A stretch of DNA of 64,000 bases from Conchocele bisecta (Eukaryota; Mollusca; Bivalvia; Lucinida; Thyasiridae), in NCBI GenBank assembly GCA_029237695.1, contig CM055274.1:65097484-65161483 (forward strand), written 5' to 3'. Positions 1 to 10,693 of this stretch are shown one piece after another. The first letter of the stretch is position 1. Every line of letters begins with the position of its first letter. A program made the position numbers and the translations under genes. Under the pieces are notes generated by a model. It saw nothing but the letters and a program-made list of their open reading frames with translations, ran no database searches and was not told the DNA's origin.

Positions 1-530
1 TCGAGGACAGAAATGATCAGTCATCTAGGGTCACTGATACTATGTATTGTAATTATTGATAGTATGTGGTTGTCAATATACATATGGATTATTGATGTGG
101 TCATTAATGTTTGTGAGTGAAGTGAATGAGAAATTAAGAGACTTGTGGACATTATTAACATTCAGTGTAGAGACTGTGAGTCTTATATGTGAGACATTAC
201 ATTGTGGATGACATTACGCTAACATGCTATGAGTTAGTCACATTCAGTACGTGTGGACTACGGCTGGAGATGATACTCAAGCAGACCAGAAGATGTTACT
301 GGCGTTACTAGAGTGGCTCAGGCATCTTCTGGGAGCGAATAAAGGGGGGGGGGGCGCTGCTTAAGACGGTGCCCAGCAGTCATCTACAAGGCTTTGGTGA
401 GATAATTTATTGATCCTAGGTTAAGTATTCACAGAGCGAATTGATTTTCTTTTCTGATTTCTGTATCACCTTACCTTCCCGCCTTGGATACAAATTCTAG
501 CAACATATAACAGGGAAGTATGATACAGAA
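1..530. other. Upstream sequence, no gene recognised
   Basis: No open frame here resembles a known protein. There is an 11-G run at 344-354. The sequence at 498-520 recurs in direct orientation near 751-774, just inside the right arm of the neighbouring inverted-repeat element. Untranslated first exons of the downstream TtcA-like gene could lie here, but nothing in the sequence marks them. Confidence 0.4.
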
Positions 531-810
531 ATCAGAATTTTTCAATGTAAAATTAGTTTCTGTAAGTACTTACTTGTTATATTTATTTAACACCCACCTC
601 CCACCCCGCAAGGTGAGAGATTTGTTCTATCGCAAAGAGGAAGTCTCACATGCGTGCATGCGCGGTCGATATGGGTGGGACAGGTGTAAGTGCGGACTAG
701 ATGCGGGTCAATAAATTGTATTCGGAATGGGTAGCCCCAATAGAAGCTATATAGCAACATATAACAGGTAAGTACTCACAGAAACTAATTTTACATTGAA
801 AAATTCTGAT
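531..810. mobile_element. MITE with ~50-bp terminal inverted repeats
   Basis: The left arm (531 to about 580) and the right arm (about 761-810) are near-perfect reverse complements over about 50 bp, both ending in ATCAGAATTTTTC when read inward. No long coding frame lies between. This is the structure of a non-autonomous DNA transposon. The superfamily cannot be assigned because no clear target-site duplication is visible. Confidence 0.7.
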
Positions 811-1439
811 GTTCGCTACATGTATGTCAGACTCATATACTCATGATATTCATATCACATGTTGGTTGCATGGATTGTCATATATATTACATGTTTACGA
901 ACACAAAGTAGTAATAACAGAACAGTGTACAACAGTAGTGTAATTCCGACACTTCTAACTTTTGTTTAGTCTTAGTTGGCGGTAATTTTGCGCATAGATT
1001 AAATTGCCACTGAAAGTGCATGCATGATGTATGTTATATTCTATTAATTGGCTATATTACATAATTTCGCTTAAATTTGATTTTGTCATATGAATTGTGT
1101 TCATTTTGTTACTCATATAAACGTTTTTTCTTGCACAGTATGCCGTGCATGGTAATACATGGGACAAAATACAAAATGGAATAACACATGATACAATATG
1201 TTCCAATCTTAAGACAGATATATTATTACTAATGAGCGTTGGTAGAGGATATTACACTTTTAGTGAGAAAAAAAACATGTACAGTCCCCAAATCGCCTGA
1301 TAAGCACTGTATAAGTACACTATATTGTAGATGTAAAACCAGGTACGTATTACAGCTTCTAGTCATAATAGAACAGATATTTAATACATAATTATCATTT
1401 TTATTCAGCTGCTTCATTGCTACACATATTGTACGAAGT

Positions 1440-2290
1440 GGCAGCCATTTTGAAAGTATGCAAATCATATTTGCCTCAAACGGGTATAGAGAAATTTCTT
1501 TATGCATGCCAATGGTTTAATCGTTTAAGCTGATCGGTTTGCTCTTGTCTGATATGTTATGTGTAATACGTGAACTGAATTCCAGAAATTGCTGTTCCAA
1601 TTTTACAGTAATGGATATCTTAAATATGCAAATTAATATGTGTAGTTCCTTTTCATGCTTTTAGTAAGCTGTAGATCAACAAATGTGTATAAAATGCGTG
1701 TGGTCTTTGCAGTTTTGAACGGGTATGTGGTACCGACATTGATATCAAAGCTATAAGTATAATTTACGAAATTTGTATAAAATTGTGGCCATTTTGGATT
1801 TACACACTTCTCTTTTTATCGTAAAATTGGTTTATAAGCATTGTATAACATGTCATTTATCACATATCAGAATTGCGTTTGCATTAACCATACTGTGACT
1901 ACTGAAACAACGACGTTGCATATATCCCAGAAACTGGATATACATTTCAAAAGGTCCGCCATATTGTATATGCAATATTACACCTTTATACCACAAATGT
2001 TATGTTTTTGTTATTAATACCAATATGCTAAACACATTGCGGCTATGTTAGTTTTATATATGTGTGTGGTGTCAACATTTAATTGCTCGTGCGTGCCTGT
2101 TTCTTTAAATAATTCATAGAATTTGTGTAAAATGGCGGCCATGTTGGTTTCTGTACATCATATTCCTAATAAAATGGATTGATAAACATTTAAACGTCTA
2201 TGAAGTATTAAATGCCTGCTTCCACAACATGATATGCCTCTACAAGTAGTAACGTACTTTCTCATTGGCGGCCATCTTGTTTATGCAAAT
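1440..2290. repeat. Old degenerate ~170-bp tandem repeats
   Basis: A motif close to TGGCGGCCATTTTG, often next to TATGCAAAT, recurs at roughly 1443, 1785, 1955, 2130 and 2268, spaced about 140-175 bp, in AT-rich sequence. A related block recurs near 17050-17220. It reads as an eroded tandem array. Apart from this, 811-2329 shows no gene. Confidence 0.45.
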
Positions 2291-2329
2291 TATTAGGCTT
2301 ACTACTACTTCTACAATGCGGGAATATAT

Positions 2330-2782
2330 CAGGGATGTAAGTTTTCCGGGTTTCCCCCGAATTCCGGGTTTCGTGTTTTTCCGGTCCGAGTCGTATCGGA
2401 ATTCCGGGTTCCGTTTTTTTACCGTCCCATCCTGCGTGTCGTTCCGAGTTTTAACCCAGTACTGCATTAGTTTTCACGTGTTTCCGGTGTCGGGACAAAC
2501 ACGGTTATAACAACGTTTCTGATTGGTTTATGGGCTAATGTCAGCCAATCATTTCATCGGTAATGTTTTAATTTGGTTATCTGTAATCTTTATGCGTCAT
2601 CTTGAGATTCACAATAACAGAGCTTATATGAACAATCTGAACTGCTTCTAAAACTTTGCTGAGAATGCAGGAAATGGCATTTCAGGCCATCTGGATTTCA
2701 AAATTTTCCGGTTGGGGGGTGGGGGGGTCCTCGAAACTTTGTGTTCAGGGTTTTTTTTTACTCGGACCCACTTACATCCCTG
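2330..2782. mobile_element. MITE, hAT-like ends
   Basis: It starts with CAGGGATGTAAGT and ends with the reverse complement ACTTACATCCCTG. CAGGG(A/G)TG is a typical hAT terminus. The interior is rich in short TTCCGGGTTTC-type repeats and codes for nothing recognisable. Flanks are AT-rich and no exact 8-bp duplication is seen, so the hAT label rests on the termini only. Confidence 0.7.
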
Positions 2783-3438
2783 ATATATAAAGTATATATG
2801 TTTTGTCACATTGGTAACAAAAATCTTTAGTGCGCAGAGATGGTACTAAAAACCTTATTTTATGCCGGTACGCCTAGGGCCTACCAAGTGACTTGGTGTG
2901 GTATGGACCTGGCACCAGGCCGGGTTATTCTAATTTCAGGGCTGAATACATATTTTGTTTGATGTAAATATTCTGTTCTGTTTTGGGGATTATGCAGCAG
3001 GTTAAATGCAGGATCGAACTCGTTCGCCCGGCCATAAATAACCTTAAGCCTTAAGTGTTCATTATACCCACACAAGCGAAGTTTATGGGAGGGAGTTATA
3101 TAGCAGTCAACGTGTCTCATTGTTGTTTGGTCGGTCTGTTGGAAATCATTTCCTCTTCTAAACCGATTTTCAGATGATTTGCTACAATATTTGCCATGTG
3201 TCTATGTCCAAGGTGAAGGTCACACTTAGAGGTCAAAGGTAAAAAATATTCATGATCTTTCCACCATTTCTCTTCAGAACAGATGAATGGATTTTTTGAG
3301 ATCAAAGGTAAAAAAGGGCATGAAATTTTGATTTCTAACCTATGAAACTCCAGATTATATTAAACATTTTCATGTGTGAAAGCGATGTTTGTGGGGTATT
3401 ATGATCACTTCTGTGATAGCTCTAGTTGTTTCCTGCAG
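2783..3438. other. Sequence 5' of the first visible coding exon
   Basis: No coding frame is supported. A pyrimidine-rich tract ending TTTCCTGCAG at 3429-3438 reads as a splice acceptor for the coding exon that follows, which implies at least one untranslated exon further upstream. No TATA box or other promoter element can be named with confidence. Confidence 0.45.
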
Positions 3439-4977
3439 ACGAGTCACGAGATGGCAGACCACCGTGCCATGTTTGATGAAGCAGCCAACGAGCTCCGCTG
3501 GTTCCTGTTGCCAAGTGAGGCTGCTGCATGTATCCATGGTAATGACGCAGTGAGCCGTGCCCATCTGCCATTCTGTCCTCCACTCCTGAGACAGCACCTC
3601 GGGCTGCCAGTGTTTGTGGCGCCGCAATCAGACGACCAGCCGACAGGAGGGCTGTCAGCAAATGTATGCCCACTCTGCAGCCAACATCGCAGCTTACTAG
3701 AGGATTGTCAGAGTGTTGTTGCTGATCCCAGTGGATCAGTGCACGATCATACAGAATTCTCTACAGGATTTATTGAACATTTGGACAAAGGTTTTGAAGC
3801 CACCAGTATGGCTGATGGTGTCGATGATCATACGACCACTATGTGTCCTGGCAGCACGTCTGGTGTAGATGCGAGGCCATGTGGGGACGCTGGCCGAAAC
3901 CAAGATAAAGGAGCTAGTTTGCTCAGCTTCGACCTCACAGTGGACATTAGGGCCCCTGGACCTGCCTGTGACACATATATAGATGCTGGCACACCGACTG
4001 CGGACACGGGTGGTGTGAACCCTGATCATCCTCCACGGGAGCAGGTGTGTAGTCCTGCAGCAGGACAGCTGCCGGCAGACACAGTAACTGGTGCAGGTGT
4101 ACCCCCGGCAGACAGGCAGCTCCAGGACCGGGCACCAGACAGGCAGCTCCAGGACCAGGCACCAGACAGGCAGCTCCAGGACCGGGTACCAGACAGGCAG
4201 CACCTGCTGTACAGGGCACCAGACAAGCAGCTCCAGGACTGGGCACCAGACAGGCAGCTCCAGGACTGGACACCAGGCATGCCACACCTGGACCGGGCAC
4301 CAGATAGGCAGCTCCAGGACCGGGCACCAGGCAGGCAGCTCCAGGACCGGGCACCAGACAGGCAGCTACAGGACCGGGCACCAGACAGGCAGCACCTGGA
4401 ACGGGCACTCCTGGACTGGGCACCAGACAGGCAGCTTCTGGACTGGGCACCAGACAGGCAGCTCCTGGACTTGGCACCAGACAGGCAGCTACAGGACCGA
4501 GCACCACCAGACAGTGTGGATGTACATTGTGTCCCGTGGACTCACCCTGGGTCTGCGACCAACAGCCCGGCATATTACGTTGCTGCACCAGTCAGTGCCA
4601 ATACAGCAGCCATCTGTGATAATGTGCCCACTACTTCCAGGGCCTCCACAGGGGAAGACAGAACAACAGACACAGCTCTCCCAGGTATAGGCATTGAAGT
4701 CAGACCAGCTGGAGATGGCATGAGGAAGGCAGTGTTGGCCCATGAGGCTGGTAAGCCTGCCAGCAACACTGACACCTGTGGGGGAAGTGCTGACACAGCG
4801 GGCATAGGTCACAGGACAGGATCGGCCACCAGTCCCTGCAGTCCGCGCATGGATCTCACCGCGAACCAACCACAACCTGCAGCAAATATAGTGGATAAAC
4901 ACGGCAGCCTGAGTGTGACACGGAAGGTAAAGAAATGGTTTTCACCACCCAAGAATATCTTCACACCATTTCTAAAG
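3439..4977 (+). CDS. ttcA-like: TtcA-like PP-loop protein, exon 1 of 4 visible (N-terminal extension)
   Basis: This exon carries the N-terminal part of a TtcA-family protein. The likely start is ATG 3451 (Met-Ala-Asp-His), 12 bases after the putative acceptor at 3437/3438, giving 509 codons to the donor AAG|GTAAGG at 4977/4978. An in-frame ATG at 3385 would lie in the apparent intron. The first ~440 residues resemble nothing I recognise. Visible are a possible zinc knuckle (CPLCSQH, from about residue 73), low-complexity Thr/Ala/Pro/Asp-rich stretches, and a 9-residue tandem repeat (residues ~220-354). The last ~20 residues (KKWFSPPKNIFTPFLK) read straight into AVEEYGMLRDGDRV of the next exon, which is the helix and strand that precede the PP-loop in TtcA proteins. 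Phase is 0 on both sides. Alternative: an unrelated exon that happens to fit in phase, which is unlikely. Codon use is GC-rich against an AT-rich surrounding. Confidence 0.8.
4108..4512 (+). repeat. Coding minisatellite, 27 bp / 9 residues
   Basis: About fifteen imperfect copies of a 27-bp unit encode RAPDRQLQD or variants (WAPDRQLLD, RAPDRQHLE). Length changes stay in multiples of three, so the frame of the exon is kept. All frames are open in places because the unit lacks stop codons, which creates long antisense shadow frames. Confidence 0.9.
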
Positions 4978-4991
4978 GTAAGGTATGAGTA

Positions 4992-5503
4992 TTAAAGGTA
5001 CATGCCCACTCGGTAGACACAACATGTTCTTTATAGGAATTAAATAAGTGCATAATTGTGTCACTATTCCACCAGTTCAACAAATTACGAGTGTCCGCTT
5101 TACAGATATAATCATTTAGTGATATTTATTTTACTGATAGTGACGCGCGGTGGTATCAGACTATTTTCATATGCAAATGAGGCATGATATTTTTTAATTA
5201 TTTATACTAATTAAATGCGTCGCCTGAAGAAAAAAATATTTTCGACAGATTATAAAGTATGATCATTGCACATCAAAAAATAAATAAAGAGAATAAATAG
5301 GAAAGTCCATTATCATTTTAAAGAATGACGGTTATCGCCCCTGATAGCAGTGTGGATATTTACGTCTGATATAAAATGTATAATAATGCCAATCAATACT
5401 TTGGGTAATGGTGAATGAATGTTTATTTTGCCAAAAAATGTCTCGGATGATGTCTCTGATATAAAGAACATTCTGTGCCTACTGAGTGGGCATGTACTTT
5501 TAA
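4992..5503. mobile_element. TTAA-flanked MITE
   Basis: TTAA at 4992-4995 is followed by AGGTACATGCCCACTC. The reverse complement of those ends precedes TTAA at 5500-5503, and the inverted similarity extends for about 45 bp. TTAA duplication is the signature of piggyBac-type insertion. It begins 15 bp after the splice donor of exon 1. A much larger relative with the same ends lies at 40944-45156, and 5065-5195 here matches 44145-44280 there. Confidence 0.8.
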
Positions 5504-5708
5504 CCCTTCATACGCTGTTGACGGAAATTGCCGTCTGCTGTTTTTCATTTTTGCTTTAATTCTTGACAAAAACCTGGTTTTGACAGCACATGAGAATCCA
5601 CTGGAGACGATTCTCATGTGCTGTCAAAACCAGGTTTTTGTCGAGAAATATTGAAAATAAAACATTTCCTGCAGACGACAACATTTAATTCAGCGTAGTA
5701 AGGGTTAA
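5500..5708. mobile_element. TTAA-flanked palindromic MITE
   Basis: It begins TTAACCCTTCATACGCTG and ends with the near reverse complement before TTAA at 5705-5708. The centre is a hairpin with 38-nt arms (5561-5598 and 5609-5646, one mismatch) around a 10-nt loop. TTAACCCTT is a typical piggyBac terminus. Its left TTAA is the same four bases as the right TTAA of the preceding element. Related arm sequence (CAGCACATGAGAATC) recurs at 37840-37990 and 39350-39520. Confidence 0.8.
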
Positions 5709-5793
5709 TGTTATTATTTGAAAAACTTTTGGAAAATAATTTAATGTAGTGTAGAATTCTACAATTAGTATTACTATTTATAATTACAATTAT

Positions 5794-6100
5794 TAAACGC
5801 CTGTTTGAAAAAAACGGGACATATTATGTATTCATCTTGTACGGGCGGGCGGGCACAGCTTATCCACGCAATAACTAGAGTGTTACTTGACGGATTGTAA
5901 CCAAATTTGGTATACATGTTTATCACGGCAAGCCGAAGAAGCCTATTAATTTTAAAAAAATTCAGATTGCTTATCTCCCCTTGGCGGCTATTTTTAACTC
6001 GACTATTCGAAGAATAGTTAGAGCTTATGTAGTCACCCCGGCGTCACCGTCACCGTCACCGTCACGCCTTGGTTATGGTTTTTAGTCAAGCTTGTATATA
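5794..6100. repeat. Family K element fragment
   Basis: The head has CGCCTGTTTGAAAAAAACGGG, then a GGGC-rich tract, then a core with 'CTTGACGGATTGTAACC' and 'CTTATCTCCCCTTGGCGG', as in the fuller copy at 49620-50045. A short (CACCGT)n tract lies near 6040-6065. From 6100 to 6530 I see only AT-rich sequence with no gene. Confidence 0.6.
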
Positions 6101-6529
6101 GAATACTCCTGGCCCTACACCCACCAGACTTGGACAACTTCATCTCCTAGTGATGTACATCAATAACCCCTGATCTATATTTGACATTGACCTACATTTC
6201 CTCTTCATTACGCAAACACGTCTTATTTGGAATTAATAAATCACTGAACTACTTTCGGCAAGGGAGATAATCAATATCACGCAAACTATTTTCATACGAG
6301 CCAAGCGGGTTGTTCTGTTTATGATTAGTATATATAGTTTTAAGGTATCTCCTGTGATATATAATGATACATTACTTTGTTATGTTATGGGTACTAATAC
6401 ATGTTGTTTCAATAGCGTATCTCTGTAACGGTATCGTTGTAGATGGAGTTGCAAATAATTTAATAATTATTACGTTCAAATGGTTGCGTAATACTGATAG
6501 CACTTCTGTATAACTGTGATTGTCGTAAA

Positions 6530-6620
6530 TGGCGCAATAGTCGTGAGGTTAAGGTGGCCAACTTCAATGATTTAATTACCGATTCCCGAAAGGGTCGGGG
6601 GTTCAAACCTCGACGTGGTA
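6530..6620 (+). repeat. tRNA-like sequence (SINE head or tRNA relic)
   Basis: An A-box-like GTCGTGAGGTTAAGGTGG, a CCCGAAAGGG arm like a long variable arm, and a B-box GGGTTCAAACC in a 5-bp T-stem (CGGGG/CCTCG) together look like a class II (Leu/Ser-type) tRNA. No 7-bp acceptor stem pairs, so this is a relic or a SINE head, not a working tRNA gene. Confidence 0.45.
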
Positions 6621-6740
6621 TATCTTTTTTTCTCCATATAAATTATTTTTGTGATTTTAATATTTTCACAATTTTATGATTTTAATAAAAAATACCTATA
6701 AATTGATAGAAACTTACCAACAATGAAAGTGTCTGTCTTT

Positions 6741-6815
6741 AAGTAATATATACACAGACAGTTTGTTACTGTTTTTTTAAGTTTAAGTAATATATACACA
6801 GACAGTTTGTAATTT
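6741..6815. repeat. Two-copy tandem repeat next to family H array
   Basis: A block of about 34 bp (AAGTAATATATACACAGACA and the following bases) occurs twice in tandem just before the family H array. Confidence 0.7.
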
Positions 6816-6821
6816 TTTTTT

Positions 6822-8967
6822 AGCCAGGTTTTTTGGAAAAAAATCCAGGCTATTGGATTGGCGAAAGCCGGGCGGGCGGGCGGGCAGGTTCTGGGTTTCG
6901 GGCGGGCGGCGTCCACAATCAATGTTAAGTTTTCGTGTTTGAGTCCATTTCTTTGTTACTGTACCACCTAGGACCACCAAACTTTCACAGCTTCATAATC
7001 AAGGGGTGCCCACCACATATCACTATCCATCATGTTACTTTTTTTTAACTTCACCCATTTTTTCCACCCATTTTTTCCGCGCAGTCGACTTAGCCATTTT
7101 CAATGTTAAGTTTTCGCGTTTTCAATGTTAAGTTTTCGTGTTTAAGTCCATTTCTTTGGTACTGTACCACCTAGGACCACCAAACTTTCACAGCTTCATA
7201 ACCAAGGGGTGCCTACCACATACAACTATCCAACATGTGACCATTTTTAACCAGGTTTTTGGAAAAAAAATCCAGGCTATTGGATTGGTGAAAGCCGGGC
7301 GGGCGGGCGGGCGGCGTCCATAATCAATGTTAAGTTTTTGTGTTTGAGTCCATTTCTTTGTTACTGTACCACCTAGGACCACCAAACTTTCACAGCTTCA
7401 TAATCAAGTGGTGCCCACCACATATCACTATCCAACATGTTACTTTTTTTTTAACTTGACCCATTTTTTCCGCGCAATCGACTTAGCCATTTTCAATGTT
7501 ATGTTTTCGCGTTTTCAATGTTAAGTTTTCGTGTTTAAGTCCATTTCTTTGGTACTGTACCACCTAGGACCACCAAACTTTCACAGCTTCATAATCAAGG
7601 GGTGCCCACCACATATCACTATCCAACATGTTACTTTTTTAGCCAGGTTTTTTGAAAAAATAAAAAAAAAAAAAAAAAAAAAATCCAGGCTATTGGAATT
7701 GGCGAAAGCCGGGCGGGCGGGCGGGGGCGGGGAGTGGGCGGGGGCGGGGCGGCGGACGGCATCCACAATCATGTTAAGTTTTACGTGTTTGAGGTCCATT
7801 TCTTTGTTACTGTACCACCTAGGACCACCAAACTTTCACAGCTTCCATAATCAAGGGTTTTGCCCACCACATATTTCACTATCCAACATGTTACTTTTTT
7901 TTTTAACTTGACCATTTTTTCCGCGCAATCGACTTAGCCATTTTCAATGTTATGTTTTCGCGTTTTCAATGTTAAGTTTTCGTGTTTAAGTCCAGTTTCT
8001 TTGGTACTGTACCACCTAGGACCCACCAACTTTCAACTTTCAGCTTCATAATCAAGGGGTGCCCACCACATATCACTATCCAACATGTTACTTTTTTAGC
8101 CAGGTTTTTTGAAAAAAATAATCCAGGCTATTGGATTGGCGAAAGCCGGGCGGTGGGCGGGTGGGCGGGCGGGCGGGCGGACGGCATCCACAATCAATTG
8201 TTAAGTTTTTCGTGTTTTTGAGTCCATTTCTTTTTTGTTACTGTGGTACCACCTAGGACCACCAAACTTTCACAGCTTCATAATCAAGGGGTGCCCACCA
8301 CATATCACTATCCAACATGTTACTTTTTTTTTTATCTTGACCCATTTTTTCCGCGTAGTCGACTTAGCCACGACTTAGCCATTTTCAATGTTAAGTTTTC
8401 GCGTTTACAATGTTAAGTTTTCGTGTTTAAATCCATTTCTTTGGTACTGTACCACCTAGGACCACCAAACTTTCACAGCTTCATAACCAAGGGGTGCCTA
8501 CCACATACAACTATCCAACATGTGACCATTTTTTTACCTTCATCTATTATTTCTACGTAATTGACTTAGCCATTTTCAACGTTAACTTTTTAACGTACGT
8601 CTGGTTAAATTTTTTGGTTAAAACTTTTTTGTTATACTATATTTCTGCAACTGCTTCGCCCATTACCTTGAAACTTCACATGGGTGTTTATCATCATTGT
8701 CGCACCCGCTTGCGGAAAGCGCGATATCGTCGGCATTTTGGCATACGTCCGTCCGTCCGTCTGTGTGTCCGGTTAAAGTTTTTTCGTTAAAGTTTTTCCA
8801 TCTACTATATCTATTTTTTTTAGTCCATATTTTCATTCTAACCCCCAACCGTGCGGCCCCCCTGTTTTTTAGTGTCCATGCCTCGCCCCAAGTGGGTATA
8901 ATTATGTTATCCAAGTGTCCATGCTTGGAAAAAACCTGGCCTTCGTGGCTTTGCCTCGTTTCTTGTT
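6822..8967 (+). mobile_element. Family H element array
   Basis: Four head copies (6822, about 7250, 7640 and 8098) each start AGCCAGGTTTTTTGG, followed by ATCCAGGCTATTGG, GGCGAAAGCC and a GGGC-rich microsatellite, then a 400-450 bp body with CTGTACCACCTAGGACCACC. The array closes with a copy of a CGCCCGCTTGCGGAAAGCG-type head (about 8700), a CCGT tract and the tail GGCTTTGCCTCGTTTCTTGTTT. No coding frame is supported. The third and fourth units carry many extra single-base insertions. Confidence 0.75.
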
Positions 8968-9179
8968 TAAGTTTGAGGTACTGTCTATACCATATAATGT
9001 TTTACTGTCCCAAAATCTATTTTTTTGGCTGTCACAATTAATTAATTTTCGGACAGCAAACATTTTTTTATGAATTTGAAATAATTATTGTCCTCCATCT
9101 GCTCACAACACTGTTCGAACTGCGCCTGTGGCTACCACGACCAGAATTCACTGGCCGCAAACACAGTAGCCATCGGCGT

Positions 9180-10420
9180 CTATTTATTAAATTTTTATTT
9201 TATTTGAATTCCGCGTGAACGCTGCATTTTGTGTCAACACCATTTACAGAAAATATTGGTGATTTTCTAAACGAATATCGGAGAAATGCGGCTATATATT
9301 TTGTCAATTTTCAACACCATTTACGGAAAAAAATACTTATTTTTTAAAACAATATCGGCACAACTAAATACGGTGATAGAATTTTTGTCAACTTTTCAAC
9401 ACCATTTACGGATAAAATTTAATACTATCGAAAAAAAAATACTGTTTTTGCATTGTTTATATAGCCGTATAATTTGGGCATGTTTTGTGAAACAGACAGT
9501 AGTAAATTGTGGCTGTGACTGGAGAAATGGGGCTTATGGCATTTATGACCAGTGCAGTTCTTGATCAAATATCACACTGATGTAGTCTGATAACGATCTA
9601 TACTGCTTGCTAAAATAATAACTGGTTTCTTGATGTAATTGCGAACAGTGCATATCCTGATCAGACTGTGCAGATGCACAGGCTGATCTTGATCTACATT
9701 GGTCACAAAACCCATGAGCCCCATTTCTCCAGTCACAGCCACAATTACGTTAGAAAAGTGACAACCAGATAACATTCAGCATGCAAGCAAATATATTTAT
9801 CATTACATCTGTGTGTCTTTTGATCTGATAAATATGACTTCAAAGTATCATATACGATAGATGGAACATTAGTTCCGAGTTCTAATTACATTTCATTACA
9901 CCATTTACGGAAAATATTACTGATTTTCTAAAAACAATATAGGCGAAGGTGTACTGAACTACTCTTTATTTTAAATAACCAGCCGTCTAATAGATCTGTG
10001 TATAATCAAGAGTATATCGTTAATTGTCATGTAGTCTCCGACAGTGAAGTGTTGCGGCACACATCAAAACGACACGTCAATTTCAAAACATTGCCTAAGG
10101 GTCACAGCTGTGTGGTGTCATCAGATCAACACCTCGTCACACACAACTACGCATTATCGATTTTTTTTCCCCACACAAAGCGACGTGTATTTACAACTAG
10201 ATCTGTGTAATGTGTCGGGTGTAACCAAAGACCATACATAAATTCGTAATTAGTCACAGATGTAGCCTTAAAATATAATCGATTTCCTTAAATTACGTCC
10301 GCAAATTGACAGATATTTCAGAGCAGACGTCATCGTAATTTGCCGTTATTTATTTACAAAATTAGCCATATATTCTGTAAATGGCGTTGAAAATTGACAA
10401 TAAATTAAGACCAGATCAGT
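9180..10420. repeat. Inverted-repeat region with CACCATTTACGG units
   Basis: CACCATTTACGG-type units recur at about 9238, 9309, 9403 and 9898, and in inverse orientation near 10375-10400. Inside is a clear inverted pair: 9500-9556 is nearly the reverse complement of 9692-9748 (shared TGGCTGTGACTGGAGAAATG). It reads as an eroded foldback or MITE cluster. The 8968-9179 stretch holds nothing recognisable. Confidence 0.55.
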
Positions 10421-10693
10421 ACGTTAAATCGCTATCGACGACAACTGACGATCCAATGAGAGAGTAATACCGTTTACGCGTATCCAATGTTAAATATACA
10501 TCGTTATTTTGTATGACTTTCATAGTTTTTACAGAGAAATTCAAACCGTTTCCAATTATTGGGGAAAATAATATCATGATTAGCTTACCGTTTCACTAAG
10601 CAGCGGCAACGGTCTATTGTTTACACTGGATAATGGCGCTGGCGGCCCCCATGAGGTCTCGGGTAAATCGCACGAGTGTGTGGTACTGGTTAT

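Noticed and set aside
2322..2790. Exact 8-bp target duplication around the CAGGGATG MITE
   Set aside because: The flanks (GAATATAT and ATATATAA) are both AT-rich but not identical.
3736..4588. Long antisense open frames (183 and 213 codons) with LVPGPGAACLVP-type repeats
   Set aside because: They are reverse-frame shadows of the 27-bp coding minisatellite, which has no stops in several frames. The + strand exon has a matching splice donor and continues into a conserved domain.
6530..6620. Functional tRNA gene
   Set aside because: B-box and T-stem are present but the acceptor ends do not pair and the D-arm is irregular.
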